DNA of 64,000 nucleotides from Nepenthes gracilis. Lineage: Eukaryota; Streptophyta; Magnoliopsida; Caryophyllales; Nepenthaceae. The stretch covers positions 26,839,540 to 26,903,539 of the forward strand of contig BSYO01000003.1 of the NCBI GenBank assembly GCA_033239525.1, in the 5' to 3' direction. The first letter of the stretch is position 1. The number at the start of each line of letters is the position of its first letter. The notes under the pieces were generated by a model. It searched no databases, had not been told where the DNA came from, and saw only the letters and a list, made by a program, of their open reading frames with translations. A program made the translations under genes and the position numbers. This document shows positions 47,290 to 58,014 of this stretch, piece by piece.

Positions 47290-48150
47290 CACTCCGGAGA
47301 TTTTATCACTCCGGAGGTTTTTGTCCACTCTGGAGACTGTCACTTTGGAGGTTTTGTCCATTCTGGAGACTTTGTCTCTCCAGAAACTGTCTCTCTAAAA
47401 ATTTCATCCACTCCGGAAGTTTTATCACTTTGGAAATTTTGGCATTCCTGAATCTCTGTCCACTCCAAAGACTTTGTCATTTCGGAGGTTTTGTCCACTT
47501 CGGAGACTTTGTTTCTCCAGAAATTTTGTCACTTCAGAGCTTTCCATCCACTTTGTAGACTTTATCTCTCCGGAGACTTTGTTCACTCCGGAAGTTTTGT
47601 CACTCGAGAGCTTTTCATACACTCCGGAGCTTTCTATCCACTTTGGAGACTTTGTCACTCCAAAGACTTTATTACTCTGGACGTTTTTGCCCACTCCGAT
47701 GACTTTGTCACTCAGGAGGTTTGGTCAATTCCGGAGACTTTGTCTCTCCAAAAACTCTCTCCAAAAATTTCATCCATCCAGGAAGTTTTGTCACTCTGGA
47801 GATTTTGGCATTCCAGAATCTCGGTCACTCCAGAGACTTTGTCACTATAGAGGTTTTGTCCACTCCGGAGATTTTGTCCACTCCGTAGATCTTGTCTCTC
47901 CGGAGACTTTGTTTCTCGATAAATTTTGTCACTCCGGAGTTTTCCATCCACTCCGGAGACTTTGTCTCCCCAGTGACTTTGTTCACTCCGGAGCTTTCCA
48001 TTCGCTCCGGAGACGTTGTCTCTCCGAAGACTTTGTCACTCCTAAGCTTTCCATCCACTCCGGAGACTTTGCCTCTCCGAAAACTCTCTTAGAAAATTTC
48101 ATCCACTCCGGAAGTTTTGTCACTCTAGAGTTTTCCTCTCACTTTGGACT
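47290..48150 (+). repeat. Second Tat 3'-UTR tandem array, CTCCGGAGACTTTGT type
   Basis: About 860 bp of degenerate units of roughly 20-24 bp, built on CACTCCGGAGACTTTGTC. It shares the CTCCGGAG core and position with the array at 33690-34385, but the linkers differ. The 255-codon Leu/Ser/Phe-rich frame at 47474-48241 is repeat translation. Confidence 0.9.
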
Positions 48151-48329
48151 TCATCCATTCTTGGAGTTTGATCACTTCCACTCAGTTCCATCCCTAATTG
48201 ACGTCAAGAAGTTCAACTATAAGGTAATTCCGCCAACGTGACAACAGAGGGTAGATGGGAATGGAGGAGTACGCCATCAATGAACATACCAGAGGTTAAA
48301 AATTAAAAACCTCTATCATGGGGGATTAG

Positions 48330-48915
48330 TGATGGGTACAATTACAGATGGGCCCACCTGATGAAAGGCCGCTCAGGCCATGATGCGAAATGGGTTAGAC
48401 TAACATCGAGGCCCACGAACGTAGCCCAACAAGATCCCATTCTGTAAACTGCTGGATCATGCGCATCGTGCATACAATCCAATGACCGGAGGCCTTAACT
48501 GATTCAGTTTGACCATCGTGACGTCACGAGTCATGAGAAAACGGACAAGAGAAGAATTGAAGAACTGTCTAAGTATCATATAAAAGGAAAAAGCGCCCAA
48601 GATGAAGGGGAATCCAAAAAAGAAATGGATCCAGACCTCTCAAGTATACATCTTACTACTTGGAAAAAATATTAGACCAAACACTTGGACTAAAATTCCC
48701 TCTCATTTTTTCCTTTAAAAATTTATTCTCTATTTTAAAAGAAAACTGACTTGAGCGTCGTAGTGCCTGTGGGGAAGCAAGCCCCGATTGTACTCATATA
48801 TTTGGTTTTAGTTGTGGTGCACGGGTCTTAGATTATCAAAGACGGAGGGGAGATCCAGCTTACGAAGAAGGCGTGATCAAGTTCCGTCGCAAATCGGGAT
48901 CCCTGAAACGCATCA
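48330..48915 (+). repeat. Second Tat 3' LTR (586 bp)
   Basis: Begins TGATGGGTACA after the purine tract and ends GAAACGCATCA. TATA box at 48579-48587 and TGACGTCA at 48519-48526. Similar throughout to the LTRs at 32858 and 45195 (for example TCATATAAAAGGAAA, GAAAACTGACTTGAGCGTC). Only this LTR is present, so no target duplication can be tested. Confidence 0.88.
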
Positions 48916-49318
48916 CTTTTCAATGTTTTGATTGCAAAGAAAATAATAAATAAATAATGCATATTAGAATATTTATATTTAAGAAAAGTAATTTTCTTTT
49001 TTTTTTCTTTTTAATTTTTTCTCATTATTTTTCTTTTTTACTATAACTAAGTACACCATGATTGAATTGTCGAATCATTTTCTCTTTGATGAAAACCATC
49101 TTTCTTACGTCTAATCAGCAACCTGATTTTCTGCATCTTTAGTGCTTTGAAATGTTTCCTTGACAAACTTCAGTTCATGTTATATCACATTTCGTTTTTA
49201 AAAACAGAGACAGATTTTCTATTAGGAACTTCATCTCCCTTTAATGTATTGGATGGTGGTTCGATTAAATATCTGTTCTCATTAACTTCCTTGATGTCAA
49301 TTATTCTTCAATCTTTCA
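48916..49318. other. Probable intron remnant upstream of the TPS1 relic
   Basis: T-rich sequence ending in TTCTTTCAG directly before the first recognised TPS1 exon, so probably the 3' part of an intron. No earlier TPS1 exon is found; the second Tat LTR abuts it. Confidence 0.6.
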
Positions 49319-50388
49319 GGGATTTAATGTGACATTAACTGAACCAGTTGGTACTCCTGGGAGAAGAGGTGGAGATCAAATAAAAGAAATGGAGCTAAAA
49401 TTACATCCAGAGATGAAAGAACGCCTGATAGCTCTTTGTAACGACCCAAAGACAACTATTGTTGTCCTCAGTGGAAGTGATCGAAGTGTCTTAGATGATG
49501 TACATAATCTATCTTGATTGCTTCCATTTCTTTTCCAATGTTTCTATTTCTTTTTTGCTTATAATCTGAATTCTTTTGTAGAACTTTGGTGAATACGACA
49601 TGTGGTTGGCAGCAGAGCATGGAATGTTTTTACGCCACACTGGAGGAGAGTGAATGATGACCATGCCTGAACATTTAAATGTGGAATGGGTTGACATCGT
49701 AAAGGTGGTTAAATATTTTTGTTGGATTTTCAAATTGACTTTTCTGATAATTTAGTAAGATTGTGCGCCGTGATCCTTTGGACCTTTACACTGGGAACTT
49801 TAAGCGCTTCTTGATGCCACTAAGGAGATGGGCTATACTTGATTCTGTTTCTGTCTTATACTCATAATGTTTATGTCGACTTTTCAGCATGTTTTCGAGT
49901 ATTTTACAGAGCAAACTCCTCGATCACATTGTGAACTTCGTGAAACTTCCCTTGTTTGGAATTACAAGTATGCCGGTACTTCACCTATTATGAACTTATT
50001 TTTCATTTTAAAAAAAAAAAATTTCCCGGCTGTCATGTGATCCTTATTGTCGTTGGTCATTGTACATAGACTTTGAATTTGGAAGACTGCAAGCAAGGGA
50101 TATGTTGCAGCATCTTTGGACTGGCCCCATTTCAAATGCATCTGTGGATGTTGTCCAAGGAAGCCGGTCAGTTGAAGTACGAGCCATTGGTGTTACAAAG
50201 GTAACTTGATATATCTACGGCCTTAAAAATCTTGATCTAAGTTGCGCACCCACTTGCTTATTTTTACTTAATTCATTGCGTTGATGCAGGGCTTTGCTAT
50301 TGATCGAATATTGGGGGAGATAGTTCATAGTAAACCCTTGACCTCACCAATTGATTGTGTGTTGTGCATCGGTCACTTCCCGGAGAAG
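49319..50388 (+). pseudogene. TPS1: Class I trehalose-6-phosphate synthase (TPS1) relic, five exons
   Basis: Five exons with GT-AG borders match the C-terminal phosphatase-like domain of plant TPS1. 49319-49501: RRGGDQIKEMELKLHPEMKE and TTIVVLSGSDRSVLDD. 49582-49704: NFGEYDMWLAAEHGMFLRH, then a TGA where TPS1 has Trp (GEWM), then MPEHLN and EWVDIVK. 49888-49971: HVFEYFTEQTPRSHCELRET and WNYKYA. 50070-50201: FEFGRLQARDMLQHLWTGP and VDVVQGSRSVEVRAIGVTK. 50290-50388: AIDRILGEIVHSKP and CVLCIGHF. The glycosyltransferase part and the last exons are absent. Functional TPS1 makes trehalose-6-phosphate from UDP-glucose and glucose-6-phosphate. The stop and truncation at both ends make this a pseudogene; retained introns mean it is a segmental copy. 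Confidence 0.9.
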
Positions 50389-50619
50389 GTGTGTGTCCTT
50401 CCCTTTTTTTTCCCCTTTCAATAAATGAAAGCATTTGTCTGAAATTTTGAGGCTAATGTTTTTTTAAGCAAAAGTATACATAATCTATGGTAGATAAGAA
50501 TCTATGAAAAAGTGAGATCAGAGAATAAACATGAAAATATGGTAATTTTTTTAGATTTCACCACTTCAGCTCTGCTATGAATTGCTTTTTGCTAATTCCT
50601 TCAAATCCATCCACATCAT
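50389..50619 (+). other. TPS1-relic intron remnant
   Basis: Follows the GTGTGTGT donor of the last recognised exon; no acceptor or further exon is seen before or after the solo LTR. Confidence 0.5.
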
Positions 50620-52032
50620 TGTTAGAGTTGGTCACTCCCTTGTAGTTACCTAACAAATTGGTTTGTCGTCAAAAAATTTCCGGAGCAAATGATGGAGTAT
50701 ATTTACAGAAGAGGAAATTCAGAGAACTGTGGATTTTGGTCAACGTAGTTGACCGAATGAAGGCAAAGTGCCAGTCAACAAAGAAGTTGACCGGCTGAAG
50801 GAGCGTCAAAAGGAAAACACTCAAGGCAGCCAAGAAAGCGCGTAGAAGGTGGGCAAAGTGGCAAATGGCCGGTCAAAGCTTTGACCGGTCATGAAGCCAA
50901 GGAAGCAAGAAGGCAAAAGGCGCGGAAGTCTTTGGGAAGGTGCCGGTCAACAGCATTAACCGGCCAAAGTGAAAAAGTGCTAGTCAACTTTGTTGACCGG
51001 CCAAGACGCAAGAAAAGGGCGCGCGGTTGTGAAGGTGCACGGACGGCCAATGGGTATATGGATGGCCAAGGCACAAGAAAATTGGACGGACGGCCAAGAA
51101 GAACAACGGACAGCCAGGGCGTGCGGACGGCTAATGGACGCACAACTGATGGTGCGTGCATGGCCCAAGGAGGCCAAGGAGACAAGCTGTTGAAGGTGTG
51201 CGCAGTGCTAGACGGCTGAGAACTCCTGGACGGCAAGAGGGCACAGTGGTCCGAGGACGTGAGCAGCACGTTGCGGAATAGTTGTAAGAGGATGGCCAGT
51301 TGGTCAACGGGAGGTTGACCGGCTGAGCCCGTACAACAAATATGCAGGCTTTTCAAATCTTGCAATTGACGCCTGAACAATGCAAAGCATGCAGAATAGT
51401 TGGCAACTGGCGTGCAGGGCATGTGTCTGTAGGAAGCTTGGAAACTGGTGAAGACGTGGCACTAATCATTTGTAAGATGGCCAGTTGGGAAGATGGGATT
51501 GGGTGGAGCCAAGGCGTCTATGTAAGAGCACTAAGAGCTTCAGAGGATGTGTGGAAACACCAGGAGTGTAAGAGAACGCCAAGGGGCCAGGGTGCTGGGT
51601 ACCAAGGGTTGTGGGTGCTGTGCGTCGGCCGTTGTGTGCGGGGTTACCAACACTTGTAAAATGCTTGAGTAGAGAGCACCACAATGAGAAAGATGAGAGA
51701 TAATGGAAGAAAAGAGAAAGTAGTAAGTGAAAAATAAAGTGTGAGGTCTTTATATTCTCGTACTCTATTCTTCAGTTTTCGCCTTTAGAGCTTGTGTAGT
51801 TAGGGTGATTACTTTTATTCTGTCTCTAGGTTCGCGTAATTATTTTACACAGTGAATTTATTGGTGGACTATGTATCCCGTAGTTTTTTTCTTAGTTAAA
51901 AAAAAAAATTCACATAAAAAATATTTTATATTTTTTTGTTCATTGTTCCTACTAAATGGTAACTGACGATGACAAGGGTTAGGGTATTTCACTGCTGTCA
52001 GATCGGATAGATCTGGACATCGAACCCCAACA
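50620..52032 (+). mobile_element. Solo LTR (1413 bp), W-box rich, TSD ATCAT
   Basis: Begins TGTTAGAGTTGGTCACTCCC and ends CGAACCCCAACA, with ATCAT at 50615-50619 and 52033-52037. The first 20 bases resemble the start of the copia LTR at 56422 (TGTTGTGGTCACTCCC), so a related copia family is likely. The first half carries many GTTGACCGG and CCGGTCAAC motifs. Low-complexity frames on both strands (up to 177 codons) have no family similarity. No internal region. Confidence 0.88.
50735..51325. promoter_or_regulatory. Cluster of W-box (TTGAC) motifs in the LTR
   Basis: At least eleven TTGAC/GTCAA cores occur, mostly as TTGACC and often paired as inverted repeats (for example GGTCAAAGCTTTGACCGG near 50880 and GTCAACTTTGTTGACCGGCC near 50990). 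TTGAC[C/T] is the known WRKY binding site; stress-inducible control is an inference. Confidence 0.55.
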
Positions 52033-52037
52033 ATCAT

Positions 52038-53717
52038 GTGACTTCCTTATCTATTTTTGTTTCTATTTTGTGAATTTTATATTAATCCTTTCTGTAAAGC
52101 ATGTTACTAATTATTGGTTAGTCATATCTCTCTAAGACTAAATTCGTAGTAATAAAGACTAAGCCTAAACCGAGTGAAATCAATATGAATTTCCGTAACA
52201 TCCAAATAAAGAAATAAAATACTGTTATTTTTTCTCTTTTTCATTAGTATTTTTCTTTGCCTCTCATTTTATTTAAACCTATCTTACCCTACATAGTTCT
52301 TCAACTAATAATATTGAACTGGCGTGATATTTGGTGCAAAACATGGCTTTTTTTCTTTCCTAAGTTTAATTTCTTCCAAAATTTTCAAGATTTGATTAAA
52401 GCCTAGAAGCACGTCCTGTGTGTTTTTGCTTAGTGCTAATATTTGACAAATTCTACGAATATTGCTTTCTTATTTTGTAATAATGGATATTTCTAATAAG
52501 AAACTGTAATTTTAAATCTAAACAAATTAAGCTAGAGTCTCATTAAACTGTTGTCATTAAGACTTTTGAATTATTCATTTAGGTTTCATTTGTGAATTTT
52601 CTCAGTGGACTTTTAACTTAATAAAAGGCTCACTTAATTGATGATAATTTCTTAATTTATAAGATTTGTATTGACTCTCTTAAATGAATTTTTAAAACAC
52701 CGTTACATCAAAGAATTGTAAATATACTATTACATCAATTAATATGACAACATACAACAATAAGTTAGGAATTCAGGGGGAAAAAAAAAAAGCTGACTTG
52801 TGCCTATTTTATAAGTTTAGTACAGCTAAACAATATTTTAAGCCATACCAAATTAAAATCAAATTTGTTACTTTATTCTTAAAGCAATGATTGCGCTAAT
52901 AAAAAGCTTGATTAGAGCTTATTTAAGATATCAAATAACCTAGCTGAGCCTGAAATTTGCCTAGTTTAATTCAAATCATGTGTGGCCCAACTTTTCAAAT
53001 TGAGTGATGCATGCCAAATGTTACTTATTTTGATATACTTAAATAGCAAATTTTAATGGAGAAAATTAAAAAATACAAAAGAATAATGAAATTAAATCAA
53101 TTCTTGTTATATGGTATGAGCAGTACTCTTGTGTTTGGTACATATGAAAATTTATAAGCTTAGAAAATAATATTTTAAAACGAGATTGATATAGACTAGT
53201 TATTTTACAGCTGACCATGCCTTCCATTTCTCGAGACACACAAATAAGGGATTTTATTTTCTTACCAATTACCCAGAAGGAAAATCTAAAGGAACCAATG
53301 GAAGGACAAAAGTGTATGAACATCAACAAAATATAATATCGTATCAGAAAGCTTTGTCTAAAGCTTATGAACGCAGGAAATTTGTAGGCTTTACTGGAAT
53401 AATTCAAATGCAAGGCAATGACTTTGGTAAAAGGATATAATGAAGAAATCCTGACTTTGAAAAGTCAAAATAATATAGAGAATCCAATAGTTTACAAGGC
53501 TGGAAGCAACGTACCGATAATATGTAACTAAAAACTACTGACTAATAAATCCTCTCGAGTAAATATTATTAGCTTGTAGAACCAAACAGAATTATTCTAA
53601 TCCCCTCTCTAGGTAATGGAAATAATGAGGAGCAAACAATGATTAATTCCTGAGGATTAATACCTTCCTTAAGGTACCCAACATAAAATGTGAGCCTATG
53701 CACTAAATCTCGAAACC
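52038..53717. other. Intergenic DNA and RHM 3' flank
   Basis: AT-rich. The 115-codon minus-strand frame at 53066-53413 shows no family features and is not called. The last few hundred bases before 53718 should include the RHM 3' UTR; a poly(A) signal cannot be chosen with confidence. Confidence 0.6.
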
Positions 53718-55830
53718 TCAAGCAGAATAACCAGTCTTCTTGTTTGGCTCAAAAACATACTTAATCAGCGACTCTTTGATGGGAAGTAGATCAGGAAATT
53801 CCTTCTTCAACTTAGATGCGTCCATTTCATTATTACTACGGGGCACAACAATCACCTTAGCTTGTTCTTCGAGTGTGAAGTTGACCCACTTGAAGTTAGG
53901 GTCCATGTAGTTCTTGTACATCTCGAGAATCTCGTTGTGGCTGACAACCCCAGGGTTTGTGAAGTTCCAAATGCCCCTGAGGTTTCTCTTTGCCATCTCA
54001 ATGGAAATGGGTAAGAGCTCATCCAAAATGGTCATGCTGTTCGGAATGTTAACAACCTTGTTATAACGAGATATCTTATAGATGAAGTTTCGAGGGTTGT
54101 TGAGGTCAGACGATATGGACATTCGGACCCTTAAGGTGCAAACATTGTCATATTCTTTCAGCAACTCTTCAACCTGATACAAGGATCAAACAGTATGTAA
54201 GCATGGAAGCAGTAAAGGCAAGGCAATATTAAGCACAACTATAAAAAGTAAACACTACCATGGCTTTGGTCTTTGAATATAAAGATCCTGTGAAATTAGG
54301 TTTGTCTTCCTCCTTAAACCCAATGCCGGAACCCTCAGGATGCCCTGCATCATATTCAAATATGCATCCGCTTGCAAAATTCATCAAGAGCAGCCGATGC
54401 TCTCTGCAAACATCAGCTAGTGTCAATATGCCAGCAACATTAGCACGAATTGTTTCAGTTTTATGAGATTCACACCAGTCAGCATTGGGTCTACCGGTTA
54501 CACCAGCTGCATTAAAAACATGAGTAGGCCTGATATTTTGGATATCTGCCAAAAGCGATGATCTATTCTCCAAACGACCCCTTCCATACTCATATGGAAT
54601 ACCTTGTTTCTCACATAACTTCCCAAGTAAACCGCCAATCCAACCAGTCCTACCATATATCAGAAACTTCAAGGATGGTTTTCGAGGGGAAGTGCTGCTC
54701 TTGGAAACGGGAACCACCATTTGGGTGTCACCAGCCGAGGAGAAAGGTGTTTGTCCAGAACTGCTAATGTCAGCACCATTGAAATGTCTTTCGGTCCCAC
54801 CAGGCATCATTAGCATTCTTGGATGAGGAAGAAGTGCTCCAGCAACTTCACCCCACCAATCGGGATTGCTCATGTACCAATCCATGGTCTTCTTCAGCCC
54901 CACTTCCCACGTGGTACGCTCTGACCATCCCAAGTTCTTCAGCTTCTGGTCATCAAGGAAGTACCTTTGGTCATTAAACGGTCTGTTCTCAACAAACTTA
55001 ATGCTTTTCTCTGGGTCAACTGAGAAATGTTTGCATATATCTCTGGCAACATCAATCACTCTCCTTTCCTTCTTCGTCCCGATGTTGTAAACATGGCCAA
55101 CTTCTCCCTTTTGAAGTATGACTTCAAAGGCCTCAGCAACATCCTCACAGTAGAGGTAGCTCCGCACATTAGATCCATCCCCGTGAATTGGGAGTGGCTT
55201 GCCCCTCATGGCCAAAAGAATGAATTTAGGAATTAATTTCTCGGGAAATTGGTTAGGACCGTAGACATTGTTCCCTCGTGTAGTAATAACAGGAAGCCCA
55301 TAGGATCGGCCATAAGCCATAACAAGCATTTCTGCCCCGGCTTTTGTCGCTGAGTATGGGTTCGTTGGGAGGAGTTGAGAGGCCTCGTGGTTACCTACAA
55401 TAGCATCCTGTTCTGTCTCCCCATAAACCTCATCAGTACTGACATGAATGAACCTCCTTATCTGGCCAGTGACCTTGCAAGCTTCTAGCAGGACATGTGT
55501 CCCATAAATGTTGTTCTTGGTAAATTCAAAACTATTACCAAAGGAATTATCAACATGGGTTTGTGCAGCAAAATGCATTATTGTATCAATAGATTCTGTG
55601 ATGAGAAGATAGTTGACAAGGTCAGCACTACCAATGTCGCCCTTGACAAACTTGAAATTTGGGGACGATTGAGAAGGGAGAAGGTTTTTCAGATTGGAAC
55701 AGTAATCAAGCTTGTCAAGCACAACAATCTTGTAGTCCGGATGATTACGAATAAGTCGGTTGGCAACATGGGATGCAATGAATCCAGCAGCACCAGTGAT
55801 GAGGATGTTTTTTGGAGTAAATACCGTCAT
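53718..55830 (-). CDS. RHM1: UDP-L-rhamnose synthase (RHM), two coding exons, intact
   Basis: join(53718..54173, 54259..55830) on the minus strand, 675 codons plus stop, close to the roughly 670 residues of plant RHM proteins. The 85-bp intron has GTAGTG and CAG borders and joins YSKTKAM to VEELLKEYDN. The N-terminal UDP-glucose 4,6-dehydratase domain has GAAGFIASH (NAD-binding GxxGxxG, about residue 13), HVSTDEVYGE, and the catalytic YSATK (about residue 162). The C-terminal epimerase/reductase domain has GRTGWIGG (about residue 395) and a second YSKTK (about residue 518). RHM converts UDP-D-glucose to UDP-L-rhamnose in the cytosol, feeding pectin and flavonol glycoside synthesis. The start MTVFTPKNILITGAAGF fits the family. 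No stops or frameshifts; the only intact host gene here. Neighbours are all transposon or relic. Confidence 0.95.
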
Positions 55831-56421
55831 ATTTAAGCAGATTCTACTGAAACAGATTAGAAAATTAAATCAGAGACCACAAATGAGCAGAAAATTAAAC
55901 AGCATAAACATGCTCCCCCCACAGACATTTCTATTGATTCTATATATGAGAAGGAATTCAGATTACAAAAAAACAATAGAAATGGGCATAAACATTTCCC
56001 ACCGACATTTAGAATAATAATTGTAGACGTATGGGTGGAAACTCTCATGAAGAAAACGACACTGAAGATAGAAATGGTAAGTCAAGCACAACCAAAAAGC
56101 TGAACAATAAGAAAGCAGAATATGAACCTACAAGAATAAGCAAACAAAAGTAACATGCATAAAATAATGTCAACAACAGGAAATCTTGATTAATATCAGC
56201 ATTTAGCAAATCCACTTCAGGCAACACAACCAGAGCCCAGAGCTCAACACAAATTTCTCACGCTCACTAGTAATCTCCAGATCTGTTCTGACAGAGATGA
56301 TCGAACGAATTCTGCCGCTATCACCCAATGAGGAATCCAACATAGAATTTAAGTTACAGGAAAAAAAAAAGAAAGAAAAGTAACAGAAAAACTGATGAAT
56401 GCCATTTTATAAAAACAAAAT
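55831..56421 (-). promoter_or_regulatory. RHM 5' UTR with probable leader intron and proximal promoter
   Basis: On the minus strand a T-rich tract ending AATCTGTTTCAG (acceptor bases at plus 55847-55848) lies 16 nt before the ATG, indicating a 5'-UTR intron; a possible donor is GTGAGCG near 56267. Upstream only about 150 bp remain before the copia LTR. No clear TATA box was identified. Confidence 0.55.
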
Positions 56422-57197
56422 TGTTGTGGTCACTCCCTCGTGGTATCTTTGCCTGCGGACTCAAAGGAGAAAAAGGACGCGGACTTTTGGAGTGGTCCGA
56501 GAAGCCTGCCATGACGGACGAGAACTCATCAGAGGCGTCATGTCTGAGAGGTTGCTGAGGACATGGACGAAGACTCTGAAAACCTAGGCGTTGACTCTCT
56601 CTCTCCGTAGGCCTGCTGTAGCTGCGTTTTGCAGGTGGACAGTTGACCCACTCTGATGGGAGGCGGCTGCAACTTCCAATGTGTCAGGCCTGCCATTCTG
56701 ACACGCCGGGCGTGCGCCTGCCGTGGCAGGTCTAGGGAGCGTGGTCCTACCACCTTATTGCCAATAAAGTGGCTGGCCGAGCACTAGACCCTTGTATATA
56801 TAAAGGCTTGTGCCCTTATTTGTCTTGTGTGTCTTAGAGTGCTGTGTGTCTTGGAGAGCAGTCTTGGAGTGAGCTTTGAGAGAGCTGTGGGCAAGCCTTA
56901 TTATAAAGATAAAGAGAGACACTTTTTAGAGAGAGATTGAGTGATATACACTTGAGATTGTTTTCTTTTTGTTTGGGTTTTGTGTAGCTAACATTCTTGT
57001 AAACAATCTATACTTTATAGTGTATTCTATTGTGATTTTTTTCCTTAGTTGAATAAAGGTCTTTCCACATTAAAATCTCGTGTGTGTTTCTCTCATTTTT
57101 CTATATCTACTTTTAGCCGTCCGTCTGAGAGTTCTGCTCTGTTGCTGTCCAAGTGTTTTGTCCGCCCGGTCACCGTGTCTTCCATTTTGCTCTAACA
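56422..57197 (+). repeat. Copia 5' LTR (776 bp)
   Basis: Starts TGTTGTGGTCACTCCC and ends TGCTCTAACA, followed by the primer-binding site TGGTATTAGAGC (57200-57211). A TATA box, TATATATAAAGG, is at about 56794-56805, oriented away from RHM. The left border rests on similarity to the solo LTR at 50620. Confidence 0.8.
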
Positions 57198-57249
57198 AGT
57201 GGTATTAGAGCATTTGGTTTTTTGAACGGTAATCTTGTTGCTGGCTACT

Positions 57250-57985
57250 ATGGAGGTTGGAAGCAAAATGACTTGCTTAAACGGAATCAACTTTGACACT
57301 TGACAGAGCAAGATGTCGGACTTGCTCTTTGTGAAGTCCATGCATAATCCGATTTTCGCCACACAAAAGCCAGCGGCAAAAACGGACGAGGAGTGGACGT
57401 TGGAGCACAAGCAAGTGTGCGGTTACATCCGGCAGTTCGTGGACGACAACGTGTACAATCACGTTCGCGGAGAGACGAATGCCAAGGAGCTCTGGGAGAA
57501 ACTGCAAAAGCTCTATGCCTCCAAGGCCGGCAACAACAAAATCTATCACTTAATGATTCGGTACAAGGACGGCTCATCTGTCGCCGACCACCTAAACGAA
57601 TTTTAGGGCTACGTGGACCGGCTGAACGGCATGGGGATCAAGTTTGAGGATGAGATGCTCAGACTCTGGTTCCTAGCAACCCTCCCGAACTCATGGGAGG
57701 TCATGAAGATCACCATTGCCAACACATCTCCTAACGGCATGGTGACTTTGGAGATGGCCAAAGGAACTGTGCTAAATGAGGAAGTCAGACGACGTTCTCA
57801 GGGAACGTCCACCTCTCAGCACTTCGAGGTCCTTGTCACCTAATCAAGGGGAAGGAGTCGAGGACGTAGCCCAAAGTCTGAAGACAAAGGACGGAGTAAG
57901 TCACGTTCTCGGTACCAAAACATAGAGTGCCATCACTGTGATAAAAAGGGTCACATCAAGAGATTTTGTTACAAGTGGAAGCGTG
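57250..57985 (+). pseudogene. Copia gag with CCHC zinc knuckle
   Basis: Starts MEVGSKMTCLNGINFDT, then a TGA where copia gag usually has Trp, then a long frame (57313-57606) with WTLEHKQVCGYIRQFVDDNV, AKELWEKLQKLYASKAG and NKIYHLMIRYKDGSSVADHL, a TAG, and continuation YVDRLNGMGIKFEDEM...LLATLPNSW-type to 57843. The zinc knuckle CHHCDKKGHIKRFC is at about 57929-57970. Three stops. Confidence 0.9.
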
Positions 57986-58014
57986 AAAACGCTGGGAAGG
58001 AGATGGGCGAAAAG

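Larger units (their letters stand above)
46361..48915 (+). mobile_element. Second Tat element, 3' half only, opposite orientation
   Basis: In plus orientation it holds, in order, the antisense ORF (on the minus strand), the tandem array, the purine tract ATCATGGGGGATTAG, and the 3' LTR. No gag-pol or 5' LTR is present in the window. Its left limit is a clean break in homology to the first copy at TGAGTGGG, joined directly to ABCC sequence. It faces the first copy head to head, with about 0.45 kb between them. Confidence 0.88.

Noticed and set aside
47474..48241. 255-codon plus-strand frame
   Set aside because: Translation of the second CTCCGGAG array, no conserved domain.
50881..51659. 112-, 105- and 177-codon frames
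   Set aside because: Inside a solo LTR with matching target duplications; GC-rich repeats keep frames open on both strands.
53066..53413. 115-codon minus-strand frame downstream of RHM
   Set aside because: Hydrophobic, AT-driven composition; no motif and no promoter or splice context.
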